In this document: positions 41,905 through 50,279 of the stretch, in pieces
Layout of the letters: each line of letters begins with the position of its first letter
Numbering within the stretch: the stretch's first letter is position 1
NCBI RefSeq assembly: GCF_019880385.1
Contig: NZ_CP082273.1
Span: 558,001 to 622,000, forward strand
DNA from: Nocardioides coralli
Lineage (GTDB): Bacteria > Actinomycetota > Actinomycetes > Propionibacteriales > Nocardioidaceae
DNA: 64,000 bases
Direction of reading: 5' to 3'
The notes under the pieces: model-generated
Database searches by the model: none
The model's input: only the letters and a program-made list of their open reading frames with translations
Told to the model about the DNA's origin: nothing
Translations under genes and position numbers: made by a program

Positions 41905-43062
41905 ATGTCTGAGTTCGTGTATCTGGACTACAACGCGACGACACCCGTCGCACCAGAGGTGCTCGACCAGATGCTCCCGTGGATGCGGGATCGTTCCTGG
42001 AACGCCGCTTCGGCACACGCCGGTGGTCGCCTGGCCTCCGCTGCCATCGACCGGGCCCGCGAAAGCGTGGCCAACCTTGTGGGTGTTCGGCCCCGAGAGA
42101 TCGTGTGGACCTCTGGCTCGACGGAGGCGAACAATCTCGCCCTTAAGGGCGTGATGAACGCCGCTCCTCCCGGGGCCCGCATCCTCGTTTCGGCCACCGA
42201 GCACAAGTCGGTCCTTGATACCGCTGAGGCCATCGCGGCAAAGGGGTTCAAGCTCGAGGTGCTTCCGGTCGACTCCGATGGCCTTCTGGATCTGGATCAC
42301 TATGAGCGGGCTCTTGGTCGGGACGTGGCTTTGGTGTCCGTCATGCTCGCTAACAACGAGACCGGCGTCGTGCAGCCCCTCGAGCGAATTGCCGCCATGG
42401 CGGGGGCGGTCGACGCTGTCGTCCACACGGATGCAACCCAGGCTCCTGGACGCCTTGAGATCGATCTGGAAATGCTTGGTGTGGATCTAGCCTCGTTCTC
42501 CGCGCACAAGTTTTGCGGCCCCAAGGGGACCGGAGCATTGTTCGTCCGTCGAGGGCTCCAGGTGACGCCGCAGATCCACGGCGGAGGCCACGAAGGCGGC
42601 CTGAGAAGCGGGACCAGCAACGTCCCCGGGATCGTCGGGATGGGCGCCGCAGCAGACTTGGCCGTGCAGCGGCTGGTGGAGGATCGCCGCTGCTATGCGG
42701 AGCTCATGCGTATCTTCCTAGGCGAGCTCGACCGGCTCCTCGACGATTGGCAGGTTGTAGGGAGCGGCGCTACTCGGATTCCCAACACGGTCAACCTCCG
42801 CATGGTCGGTGCTGACGGTGAGGCTGTTCTGGTGAACGCGCCGCAGATCCTCATCTCCACAGGGTCGGCGTGTACCGCACGCGTGCCCGACGCTTCTCAC
42901 GTCCTGCAAGCCATGGGCATGACCCAGGAGACGGCCTATGAGTGCGTGCGGATCAGCATGGGCCGAGAGACAACCCCCAATGACGTCACGACAGCGGCGG
43001 CCGCCATTGCTGCGGCCGCAACAAGGGTCAGAGAGCTGACAAGAGAAGGAGCAGGCGCGTGA
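41905..43062 (+). CDS. sspA: Cysteine desulfurase SspA/DndA-like
   Basis: A 385-residue PLP enzyme of the NifS/IscS family that takes sulfur from cysteine as a persulfide and passes it on for DNA phosphorothioation. The PLP lysine is K202 (SFSAHKFCGPKG), with H100 in ATEHKSVLD stacking on the cofactor. The persulfide cysteine is C323 in STGSACTARVPDASHVL. A housekeeping role is possible for NifS proteins, but here the stop overlaps the DUF4007 gene (GTGA) as the first gene of an sspABCD operon. GGAGG precedes the ATG. Confidence 0.88.
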   Translation: MSEFVYLDYNATTPVAPEVLDQMLPWMRDRSWNAASAHAGGRLASAAIDRARESVANLVGVRPREIVWTSGSTEANNLALKGVMNAAPPGARILVSATEHKSVLDTAEAIAAKGFKLEVLPVDSDGLLDLDHYERALGRDVALVSVMLANNETGVVQPLERIAAMAGAVDAVVHTDATQAPGRLEIDLEMLGVDLASFSAHKFCGPKGTGALFVRRGLQVTPQIHGGGHEGGLRSGTSNVPGIVGMGAAADLAVQRLVEDRRCYAELMRIFLGELDRLLDDWQVVGSGATRIPNTVNLRMVGADGEAVLVNAPQILISTGSACTARVPDASHVLQAMGMTQETAYECVRISMGRETTPNDVTTAAAAIAAAATRVRELTREGAGA

Positions 43063-44018
43063 GGTTGGACGAGTCGTGCGAGCGGGTTTTCGCTCGACAC
43101 GAGACGTTTCACCCCCGGTACGGCTGGGTGAAGAAGGGGTACGACGCGTCGGCTGATCCCAACATCTTCAACAAGGCCGCGGCCGTCGTGTCGATGGGCG
43201 TGGGCAAGAACATGGTCAAGTCGATTCGCCACTGGAGCCTGGCCTTCAAGGTTTTGGAGGCCGTCAAGGTCGAAGGATCTCGCATGCCGACTTTGCGGCG
43301 GACGGACATCGGACGGGCCTGGTTCGACGACCAAGAGGGCGTCGACCCCTTCATGGAGCTGCCCGGGACCGATTGGCTTCTGCACTGGTGGCTCCTCGCT
43401 CCGCCGTCGCAGGCCCCGGTGTGGTGGGTGACCTTTAACGAGTTCCCTGCCATTGAATTCACCGAGGAAGAGCTGCTCGCGTTCGTCACCGACCGTCTCG
43501 AGGGCTTCGGTCGGCCCAACGCCACATCCCTCAAGAAGGATGTGAGTGTCCTTCTGAGGATGTACGCCTCCGGCCATGCAACCCGCGCGACCTTCGAGGA
43601 CAAGATTGACTGCCCATTCCGCGAGCTAGGTCTTGTCCAGCCCAGCAGCGCGCAGAAGGGCGCGTACCGATTCATGGTCGGACCCAAGGTGACGCTCCCG
43701 CCCATGGTGTTCGCCGCGACAGTGATCGACTTCATGCTTCGCGCAGGCGGCGAGGACCGTGTCGTCAGCATGAGTCGTGCCCTGGCTGAGCCAGGCTCGC
43801 CCGGTCGAGCGTTTCGGCTGACCGAAGGCGCGGCGCTGGACCTATTAGAGCGCGCGGCTGAGTCTTCCGAGGCCGTCAACGTGCAGCTCTCGAACGGCCT
43901 TCCTCAGCTAGTGCTCCCGACAGACCCGTACACGGCCATGCAGAAGTTGCTTATCGACCACTACGCGCAGTTCGGAGCCGAGCTCCGGCCTACGACCATG
44001 AGGGGCAATGCCGCGTGA
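43059..44018 (+). CDS. sspB: DUF4007 protein SspB-like
   Basis: A 319-residue protein. The N-terminus FARHETFHPRYGWVKKGYDA is the DUF4007 signature (the family usually reads F-GHETFPLRYGWL-KGYD). In studied Ssp systems SspB is the DNA-nicking component needed to insert sulfur into one strand. The middle (KDVSVLLRMYASGH) and C-terminal helical region are typical for the family. The GTG start has AGAAGGAG upstream and overlaps the sspA stop; its own stop overlaps the next GTG. The role is inferred by family and context. Confidence 0.85.
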   Translation: MRLDESCERVFARHETFHPRYGWVKKGYDASADPNIFNKAAAVVSMGVGKNMVKSIRHWSLAFKVLEAVKVEGSRMPTLRRTDIGRAWFDDQEGVDPFMELPGTDWLLHWWLLAPPSQAPVWWVTFNEFPAIEFTEEELLAFVTDRLEGFGRPNATSLKKDVSVLLRMYASGHATRATFEDKIDCPFRELGLVQPSSAQKGAYRFMVGPKVTLPPMVFAATVIDFMLRAGGEDRVVSMSRALAEPGSPGRAFRLTEGAALDLLERAAESSEAVNVQLSNGLPQLVLPTDPYTAMQKLLIDHYAQFGAELRPTTMRGNAA

Positions 44019-47000
44019 GGCGACTGATTGACCTGAAGGCGCCGCGCGACCGGTTCGCGCGGTCCATCAATGTGGAGCGCGACGCCGGGACGCACGCCAT
44101 CGACGGCTACTTGCCGGTGGGGCGCGCGATCGACAGCGTCGAACGGCTCGCTAATGCGATGCTCAGCGAGGGTGAAGTCGCTCTCTCCGTAACGGGCCCC
44201 TATGGGACTGGGAAGTCGTCGCTGGCGCTGCTTCTTGACTGCCTCTATGCACCCAAGGCCGACGGCTCGCGTCAGACGGCCGACAGCATTCTGTTCGAGG
44301 CGGCGCCCGAGGTGCTCGCAGTTGTTACTGAGGCGCGCAAGCGCGCTAACGCGGATCGCTCTGGATTCGTTCGTGCCGTGGTGACCGCGCAACGGGAACC
44401 GGTTTCGAAGACAGTTCTCCGAGCGCTCGGACATGGGCTCGCCCGATTCCAGCCGCCGGCGAAGCATACGGGCGTCGTGCGGGACCTCTCCCGGCGTATC
44501 GAGGTTCTGGCTGAGGGATTCACCACTGGTGACTTCGCCGTACAGACCCGAGAGATCCGAGAGCTCGTTCACGGCATCAGCGAGGTCGCACCCTTGCTGA
44601 TTCTCATCGACGAGTTCGGCAAGAATCTCGAGGCCTTCGCCGAGAGCCCAGGAGAGAGTGACCTCTTCCTCCTCCAGGAACTCGCGGAGTGGACACGATC
44701 CAGTCAGCGGCATCCGATCGCCCTTGTGACGCTTCAGCACATGGCTTTCGGTGACTACGCAACCGGTGCCTCCGGAGTCCAACGGCGTGAGTGGATGAAG
44801 ATCCAAGGCCGTTTCGAAGACGTGCCGTTCATCGACACGCCGAGCCAGACCCGGGCACTCATCGCGGCCGCATTCGGAGATGCGGACGAGGAGCTGACTG
44901 CCCCCCTCACGAGTTGGGTACAGGGACACCTCGAGCGTCTCAAGGTCCTCGGGCTCGCTGACCTCGCGGACGACGGCGACATCATCCGTCGCAGCTGGCC
45001 CCTGCATCCTCTCGCCCTAGCGGTCCTCCCGGACCTCTGTCACCGGTACGGCCAAAACGAGCGGACCATGTTCTCGTTCCTGGCGAGCCGTGAGCCCCAG
45101 AGCGTTGGCCGGTTCCTTCACGACTCCCGCTGGGAGGGCGCACAGCCGTTGCCAGCGGTGCGCCTCAACCGGCTCTACGACTACTTCATCGAGTCGGCAT
45201 CCAACATGGTTGGAGTCTCCGCGGATGCCTCCCGCTGGATCGAGATCGACACGAGAATCAGGGACGCGCGTGGGCTCAGTGACGCCGCCTTGGAGCTGCT
45301 CAAGTCGATCGGCCTGCTGAATCTGACTTCCAGTGGTGGCGTCCTTCGTGCCAGCGCACAGGTTCTGCGGTATGCCATGGGTGAGGAGCCGGGGCCGGGC
45401 CAGGGGCAGTTCGAGTCCGCCCTCACGGAACTTCAGGAACGCGCACTCGTCACCTACCGCGACTTTGCCGACGAGTACCGGGTCTGGCAGGGTAGCGACT
45501 TCGACGTCCAGGGTGCGCTCGAGCAGGCGCGTAGGCGTATCAGAGATGTCCGAGCTGATGAAGCGCTCAGCGAGGTACTGCATCTCGCGCCGGTTGTCGC
45601 CGCCCGTCACTCACACCAGTCGGGAACGCTTCGCGCGTTCGAACGGGTGTGGGTGGACAACCGCGCCAACCTGACGCCGCTGACCAGCAGTGACCGAGGG
45701 GATGGCCTCGTCGCGTACGTCGTCGGAGGTGAGTTCTGCGGCGACGTTCTGGCACGCGAGACAGACAAGCCCGTCGTGATTGGACAGGCGGATTCCTCGC
45801 GGCTGGTCGACGCGGCACGCGAAGTTCTCGCCCTGCAGGACCTACTCGGCGACGATGCTCTGGTCCAGGACGACTGGGTCGTACGCAAGGAGCTGAGCGA
45901 GCGACGGGTCGCTGCGATCGTGGACGCGAAGCGGGAGTTCGAGTCGGCCTTCGGTCCGCTTGCGCCGGTCGAATGGATCTGGGCGAGCTCCCAGAACGAC
46001 GACCGTCGCAGTTTCACGGGCTCCTTGGCCGCAGTCGTGTCGGAGGTGGCAGACGCCTGTTACACCCACGCCATCCCGATTCGAAACGACCTCATCAACC
46101 GTCATGAGCTCTCGTCGCAAGCGGCCAAGGCTCGCCGGGAAGTCACCGAGATCATGCAGGCGAGGCAGCAGCATGCGGAGCTCGGTCTCGACGGCTTCGG
46201 TCCGGATCGGACCCTCTATCGATCGATCTTCGCCGCGTTCGGCATCCACCGCCGGGTTGGTGAGAGCTGGGCGTTCGTTCCGCCCGAGCGGGGGAGCGAG
46301 GCCTCTCACGTGTGGGACGCGTTCGTTACCGAGATCCGATCGACCACAGGTTCTCGCCTCAACGTCGCCGGGCTCTTCGAGCAGCTAGCGCTGCCGCCGT
46401 TCGGCCTGCGGGCTGGGGTCGCTCCGATCCTGCTGCTGGCGGTCTTGTGCGCCCACTCCGACGAGTTCGCGATGTACGAGCACGGCACTTTCAGACCGCG
46501 GCTGACGGGGGATGTCGTTGAGCGGCTGCTGCGCAACCCCGGGAACTTCGAGCTCAAGTGCTTCGGAACGCGAAGCCGCGCGCGCCACGAGTTCGTTCGC
46601 GCGATGGCGGTCGAGCTGGGGCTGTCCGGTGATCCGCAGAAGGCCAGCGTGGTGACAGTGGTGTCTTCAATGGTCGCGCGCCTCAACATGCTGACCCAGT
46701 ACGCCAAGAAGACGCGCATCGTGGGCGAAGACGCGGCTGCGGTCCGTGCTGCGCTCCTGTCGGCTACGGAGCCAGATGAGTTGCTCTTCGCTTTGTTGCC
46801 GACCGCCGTGGGACAGGAGCCGATCTCGATCAGGGATCGCCGTCCAAAGGACGAGTACGAGCAGGTGGCCGCCCGAGTGGGCGCCGCCCTCCATGAGCTG
46901 CAGGCCGCCAGAGGGGTTCTCGCCTCCCGCATCGAGAAGGTTCTCGGAGACCAGCTCAAGGTCCAGGGCGACGTGCAAGCCTCGTTGAGGCACCGCAGCC

Positions 47001-47509
47001 TCGAGGTCAAGGACAAGATCCTGGACTCCCGCCTTAGGGCGTTGTCTGTAGCCCTACAGGGTGAGATGGACCGTGACGAGTGGCTGGACTACGTCGCGAT
47101 GCAGGTCGTGGGGGCACCGCCAAGCAGCTGGACCGACGAGGATGCTGACCGGTTCGAGCTGACAATGCATGACCTGGGCGCGGCATTCCTGCGGGTTGAA
47201 GCGCTGGCCGCCGATATGCGCGCCCTCGACGGGAACTTCGAGGCAATGCGTATCTCCGTTAACTCCTCTCGAGGCGGAGATCTTGTCCGTCTTGTCCAGT
47301 TGGACGAGAGTCGCAGCGCAGCGGTTGGCCGCGCTCTTGAGTCGACGCTGGCCAGCCTTCTGGAGCATGGCGTCGACGCGCGTGAAGCCCGCGAGTGGAT
47401 TCTGGCCCACCTCCTCCACGTAGAGCTTGAAAGCACGGCAAGCCGGATCGATGTCGGTGGTCGCGCCTACGGTGACAATGACTCGTCCAGAAAGGAGAAC
47501 CTCGCATGA
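44015..47509 (+). CDS. sspC: Large P-loop ATPase SspC-like
   Basis: A 1164-residue ATPase. Walker A is GPYGTGKSS at residues 61-69 and Walker B LILIDEFGKNLEAF at about 193-206, in an ORC/STAND-like N-terminal domain. The rest is mostly helical with no recognised catalytic motif; a long coiled coil spans about 930-1040. In Ssp systems SspC supplies ATP-driven DNA interaction for the SspB-SspD modification complex. Size and position between DUF4007 and PP-loop genes match. Starts at GTG 44015 and ends in an ATGA overlap with sspD. Confidence 0.85.
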   Translation: MRRLIDLKAPRDRFARSINVERDAGTHAIDGYLPVGRAIDSVERLANAMLSEGEVALSVTGPYGTGKSSLALLLDCLYAPKADGSRQTADSILFEAAPEVLAVVTEARKRANADRSGFVRAVVTAQREPVSKTVLRALGHGLARFQPPAKHTGVVRDLSRRIEVLAEGFTTGDFAVQTREIRELVHGISEVAPLLILIDEFGKNLEAFAESPGESDLFLLQELAEWTRSSQRHPIALVTLQHMAFGDYATGASGVQRREWMKIQGRFEDVPFIDTPSQTRALIAAAFGDADEELTAPLTSWVQGHLERLKVLGLADLADDGDIIRRSWPLHPLALAVLPDLCHRYGQNERTMFSFLASREPQSVGRFLHDSRWEGAQPLPAVRLNRLYDYFIESASNMVGVSADASRWIEIDTRIRDARGLSDAALELLKSIGLLNLTSSGGVLRASAQVLRYAMGEEPGPGQGQFESALTELQERALVTYRDFADEYRVWQGSDFDVQGALEQARRRIRDVRADEALSEVLHLAPVVAARHSHQSGTLRAFERVWVDNRANLTPLTSSDRGDGLVAYVVGGEFCGDVLARETDKPVVIGQADSSRLVDAAREVLALQDLLGDDALVQDDWVVRKELSERRVAAIVDAKREFESAFGPLAPVEWIWASSQNDDRRSFTGSLAAVVSEVADACYTHAIPIRNDLINRHELSSQAAKARREVTEIMQARQQHAELGLDGFGPDRTLYRSIFAAFGIHRRVGESWAFVPPERGSEASHVWDAFVTEIRSTTGSRLNVAGLFEQLALPPFGLRAGVAPILLLAVLCAHSDEFAMYEHGTFRPRLTGDVVERLLRNPGNFELKCFGTRSRARHEFVRAMAVELGLSGDPQKASVVTVVSSMVARLNMLTQYAKKTRIVGEDAAAVRAALLSATEPDELLFALLPTAVGQEPISIRDRRPKDEYEQVAARVGAALHELQAARGVLASRIEKVLGDQLKVQGDVQASLRHRSLEVKDKILDSRLRALSVALQGEMDRDEWLDYVAMQVVGAPPSSWTDEDADRFELTMHDLGAAFLRVEALAADMRALDGNFEAMRISVNSSRGGDLVRLVQLDESRSAAVGRALESTLASLLEHGVDAREAREWILAHLLHVELESTASRIDVGGRAYGDNDSSRKENLA

Positions 47510-48357
47510 GCAGCGGCAAGGTAAGGCACGTCTGCGGGATTTCGGGAGGCAAGGACTCGAGCGCCCTCGCGATCTACCTTCGCGACCAGGTCCCCGATAT
47601 GGAGTACTTCTTCTGTGACACCGGCGCTGAGCTTCCGGAAACCTACGAGTACCTGAACAAGCTCGAGGTGGTTCTTGGGAAGCCGATCGCGCGACTGAAT
47701 GCGGACAAGGGCTTCGACCACTGGTTCGAGGTCTACCGAGGCACGCTGCCCTCCCCCCAGATGCGCTGGTGCACCAAGTTGGTGAAGATCAAGCCGCTTG
47801 AGGCATGGCTCGGCGACGATGAGGCGATCAGCTACGTAGCGATCCGCGCCGACGAGAAGAATCGCAAGGGATACGTCTCGACCAAGCCGAACATCTCGGC
47901 AATCTTCCCCTTCGTCGAGAACGACATCGACCATGAGGGAGTGCTGCGAATCCTGGACGAGGCGGGCGTTGGCCTTCCGGATTACTACCAGTGGCGGACT
48001 CGTAGCGGCTGCTACTTCTGCTTCTACCAGCGCAAGGCCGAGTGGATCGGACTCGCTGACCGTCACCCCGAACTTTTCGAGCGGGCCGTGGCCATCGAGA
48101 GCAAGGTACTCAAGGATGCCGGAGCTTCGGGGGACGCGAGCTACCAGGGGCTCGCGATGCAGGGACGCGATTACACCTGGTCGAATGGCGAGACCCTGCC
48201 TGAGCTGCTTGAGCGCCGGGAGGAGATCCTCAAGAAGCACGCGGACGCCATGGCGCGAGCAGCCAAGAGCCGCCGCAATCTGCCGCTGATCGAGGTGTTG
48301 TCAGGCGCTCTTGACGAGGACGATGACAGTGAAGCCTGCGCCGTTTGCGCCCTTTAG
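47506..48357 (+). CDS. sspD: PP-loop ATP pyrophosphatase/sulfurtransferase SspD-like
   Basis: A 283-residue PAPS-reductase-family enzyme that adenylates the DNA backbone phosphate before sulfur transfer, as DndC and SspD do. The PP-loop SGGKDS is at residues 13-18, followed by FFCDTGAELPETYEYL. C89 (RWCTK) and C169-x2-C172 (SGCYFC) are likely 4Fe-4S ligands, with the fourth uncertain. Two further cysteines end the protein (EACAVCAL), an unusual tail. It starts within the sspC stop (ATGA). Its own stop directly abuts that of the convergent gene at 48358. Confidence 0.88.
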   Translation: MSSGKVRHVCGISGGKDSSALAIYLRDQVPDMEYFFCDTGAELPETYEYLNKLEVVLGKPIARLNADKGFDHWFEVYRGTLPSPQMRWCTKLVKIKPLEAWLGDDEAISYVAIRADEKNRKGYVSTKPNISAIFPFVENDIDHEGVLRILDEAGVGLPDYYQWRTRSGCYFCFYQRKAEWIGLADRHPELFERAVAIESKVLKDAGASGDASYQGLAMQGRDYTWSNGETLPELLERREEILKKHADAMARAAKSRRNLPLIEVLSGALDEDDDSEACAVCAL

Positions 48358-48771
48358 CTAGTCAATCCCGCGGTGACCACCAAGGGATGACCGCAGGACA
48401 TCATCGTAGTGATCAGCAATCTGGGCGATGGAGGTGAAAGCGGCCATGAGCTCCGGCTCTTGAAGGTGATCGCCGAGCATGTCGTACTCCAGGGTGAGCA
48501 GGGCCTCGTCTGCGTAGTAGACCCATCGCCCGAAGACCTCTTCGCAATTCAGCTCATTGACCGTGCGCAGGACGTCTTCGCTAGTAGCTGAGATGCCACG
48601 CAGCACTTTAGAACGCAACTCGACCAGCGACTGCGAGCCCCACTCTCGAAAGGAAATGGTTACCAGGGCGCTGGCGAAGCGGAGCACGAGATCGTCCCCT
48701 GTCTCGTGCCATGTCATTCCGTTGCTCTCCAGAATCGAGCGGACGTTGCTGCGGGACTTGGTCAGGTTCAC
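48358..48771 (-). CDS. YbjN-like small protein, last gene of the helicase-GHKL-PLD operon
   Basis: A 137-residue protein from GTG 48771 (VNLTKSRSNVRSILESNGMTW), with GAGGAGCGA upstream. The alternating strands (DDLVLRFASALVTISFREWG, then RWVYYADEALLTLEYDML) resemble the YbjN/type III chaperone-like fold, which binds partner proteins. It overlaps the PLD gene (GTGA), so it is made with the nuclease and may chaperone or inhibit it; this is inference. Its stop codon touches that of sspD, with no gap. Confidence 0.7.
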   Translation of the reverse strand: MNLTKSRSNVRSILESNGMTWHETGDDLVLRFASALVTISFREWGSQSLVELRSKVLRGISATSEDVLRTVNELNCEEVFGRWVYYADEALLTLEYDMLGDHLQEPELMAAFTSIAQIADHYDDVLRSSLGGHRGID

Positions 48772-49685
48772 ACTCGCTCCTCGCGGGACGGTCTCCGCTG
48801 AATCACCTCGGACCAGCGCGCGGTGGTCACTGTATAGCGAGCGGGTAGGAACTCGAGTAGCCAACGCATCAGTGTCTGCCACGCCAGATCGGCCTCCTCG
48901 CGATCCAGCTCAAACCGCGCAGCAAGAAAGTCCCGAACGGCCCCGAAGCGCTGACTGGAGACTAAGAAGTCGTCCAGCTCTGTGAGGAACGGATGTTGCA
49001 TGAGCCGGCCGGCGACCACACGTTTGAAGGCTGGCTCGTCGAAGCCGCCCGGAAGCTCGAGCCAGGCGAGATCCTGCGCTGCCGCTGACCTGCCCGGGAG
49101 ACTAAGCGTCTCCTGTTCACCGCGGTAGGCCAGCCATAGGTCGGCCGGGTGCCTAAAAGACGGCAGCCAGGGGCGTTGCACCGCGGGGGGGCTGTGTAGC
49201 TCATCCGGCGGGGCCACGGTGGCCCGAATAGGCAACTGGTTGGCGATCTCCCGAAGCTCGTGGGCCAACGTTGCGGTGGCACGGATCGATTCGGAGCGCA
49301 ACTGGTCTTCGAGCTTCGTGACCACTCCCAACGGACTGGGAATGAGCAGTTCCAGGTTGCGTGGCGCGCTCCAGCCAAGCGCGGCCCCCGTTAGGTTCGC
49401 GGACCCGAGCAGGACTTCACTTTCGCTGCGAAAGTACTTCGCGTGGAGTCGGTCGTGTAGCAGCACGTCCCCTCCACGCGCAGCCACCTGTTCCAGTACC
49501 TCGAGGTCTGAGACCCCCGACGCAATCTCTTCCGCTCGCCATCTGGTGATGACCACTAGCCGGACCTGGGTACCCAGATGTTCTAGAAGCCGCGACATGA
49601 CGTGTGTCTTCGCGAAGGGAGCGCAGAGGACCAGTTCGCGACGCGCCCGAGAGCACAGCTGTAGCAAGTCGTCGCCGAGGGGCAC
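48768..49685 (-). CDS. Phospholipase D-family nuclease
   Basis: A 305-residue protein from GTG 49685. One HKD-type motif is clear: DRLHAKYF (H81, K83), followed by VLLGSANLTGAALGW (GSAN at 94-97). A single motif per chain implies a dimeric active site, as in BfiI-type restriction nucleases and Nuc. The N-terminus (ELVLCAPFAKTHVMSRLLEHL) is typical of the restriction-associated PLD branch. Residues 190-305 form a helical C-terminal domain of unknown role. It is the obvious DNA-cutting subunit of this operon. The upstream gene ends 3 bp before it. Confidence 0.83.
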   Translation of the reverse strand: MPLGDDLLQLCSRARRELVLCAPFAKTHVMSRLLEHLGTQVRLVVITRWRAEEIASGVSDLEVLEQVAARGGDVLLHDRLHAKYFRSESEVLLGSANLTGAALGWSAPRNLELLIPSPLGVVTKLEDQLRSESIRATATLAHELREIANQLPIRATVAPPDELHSPPAVQRPWLPSFRHPADLWLAYRGEQETLSLPGRSAAAQDLAWLELPGGFDEPAFKRVVAGRLMQHPFLTELDDFLVSSQRFGAVRDFLAARFELDREEADLAWQTLMRWLLEFLPARYTVTTARWSEVIQRRPSREERV

Positions 49686-49688
49686 GTC

Positions 49689-50279
49689 TCACTCCCGAAG
49701 GATTTCGATGGCCCTGCGCCCCCAGAAGAGCCTGTCATCGACGAGCTGTCGACGCGCCGACGGTGTGCTGGCACCGTCCTCGTGGAGCGCCCAGGCCGAA
49801 AGCAGGGTCTCGACCAGCTCTCTGTAGGGCGAGTGATCGCTGTCGTCGTCGTCGTAGGGGATGGGGAGATAATCAAAGATCTCGTGGGTCGAGTTAAGCG
49901 TGAGCTCGATGGTGTTGCCACTCGACTTGACGGCGAAGAAGGCATCCGTGTCCAACGCACGACGACGGAACTGGATAGTCAGGCCATTAGAAAGCGTGCG
50001 GGCGCCAAGGTCTTTAGCGGGTTTGGCCGCTAACAGCTCCGACTTGGAGTCGACGACCTCAACCTTGGCGCTATCGACCGAACCAGGGCGTCGTTTCGAG
50101 GACTTAAGGCCCCACTTGTGGCCGGGCTGCCACACGAAAGATTGCGGAGACCCCCACAGGAGGGCGTCGACCTCTCGCTCCGCGAGTCCAGTCGCTGCGG
50201 CGAGCTGAGGGACCGTCATGGGCCCCTCAGCTCGCCCAAGCTCGTCGACGACCTTTCGTTTAGGCGAATCAGCGGTCAC
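49689..50279 (-). CDS. wHTH protein sharing a C-terminal domain with the GHKL ATPase
   Basis: A 196-residue protein from GTG 50279, overlapping the GHKL gene stop (GTGA). Residues 1-60 form a winged helix (GPMTVPQLAAATGLAEREVDALLWGSPQSF). Residues 105-196 (AFFAVKSSGNTIELTLNSTH, then LLSAWALHEDG, VDDRLFWGRRAIEIL) align with the last 100 residues of the GHKL ATPase (AFFSVQPRGGVLLVTLNTDH, LFAWARYEDEQ, VRHDWGRMAEGFL). The shared domain is not one I recognise. It may be a common docking module joining the DNA-binding and ATPase subunits. Confidence 0.7.
   Translation of the reverse strand: MTADSPKRKVVDELGRAEGPMTVPQLAAATGLAEREVDALLWGSPQSFVWQPGHKWGLKSSKRRPGSVDSAKVEVVDSKSELLAAKPAKDLGARTLSNGLTIQFRRRALDTDAFFAVKSSGNTIELTLNSTHEIFDYLPIPYDDDDSDHSPYRELVETLLSAWALHEDGASTPSARRQLVDDRLFWGRRAIEILRE

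Noticed and set aside
43961..45007. A 348-codon minus-strand frame inside sspC
   Set aside because: Antisense to an ATPase with clear Walker motifs; no domain of its own.
41905..48357. A dnd (double-strand phosphorothioation) system
   Set aside because: No DndB, DndD-SMC-like or DndE protein is present; the DUF4007 protein and the large ORC-like ATPase fit Ssp instead.
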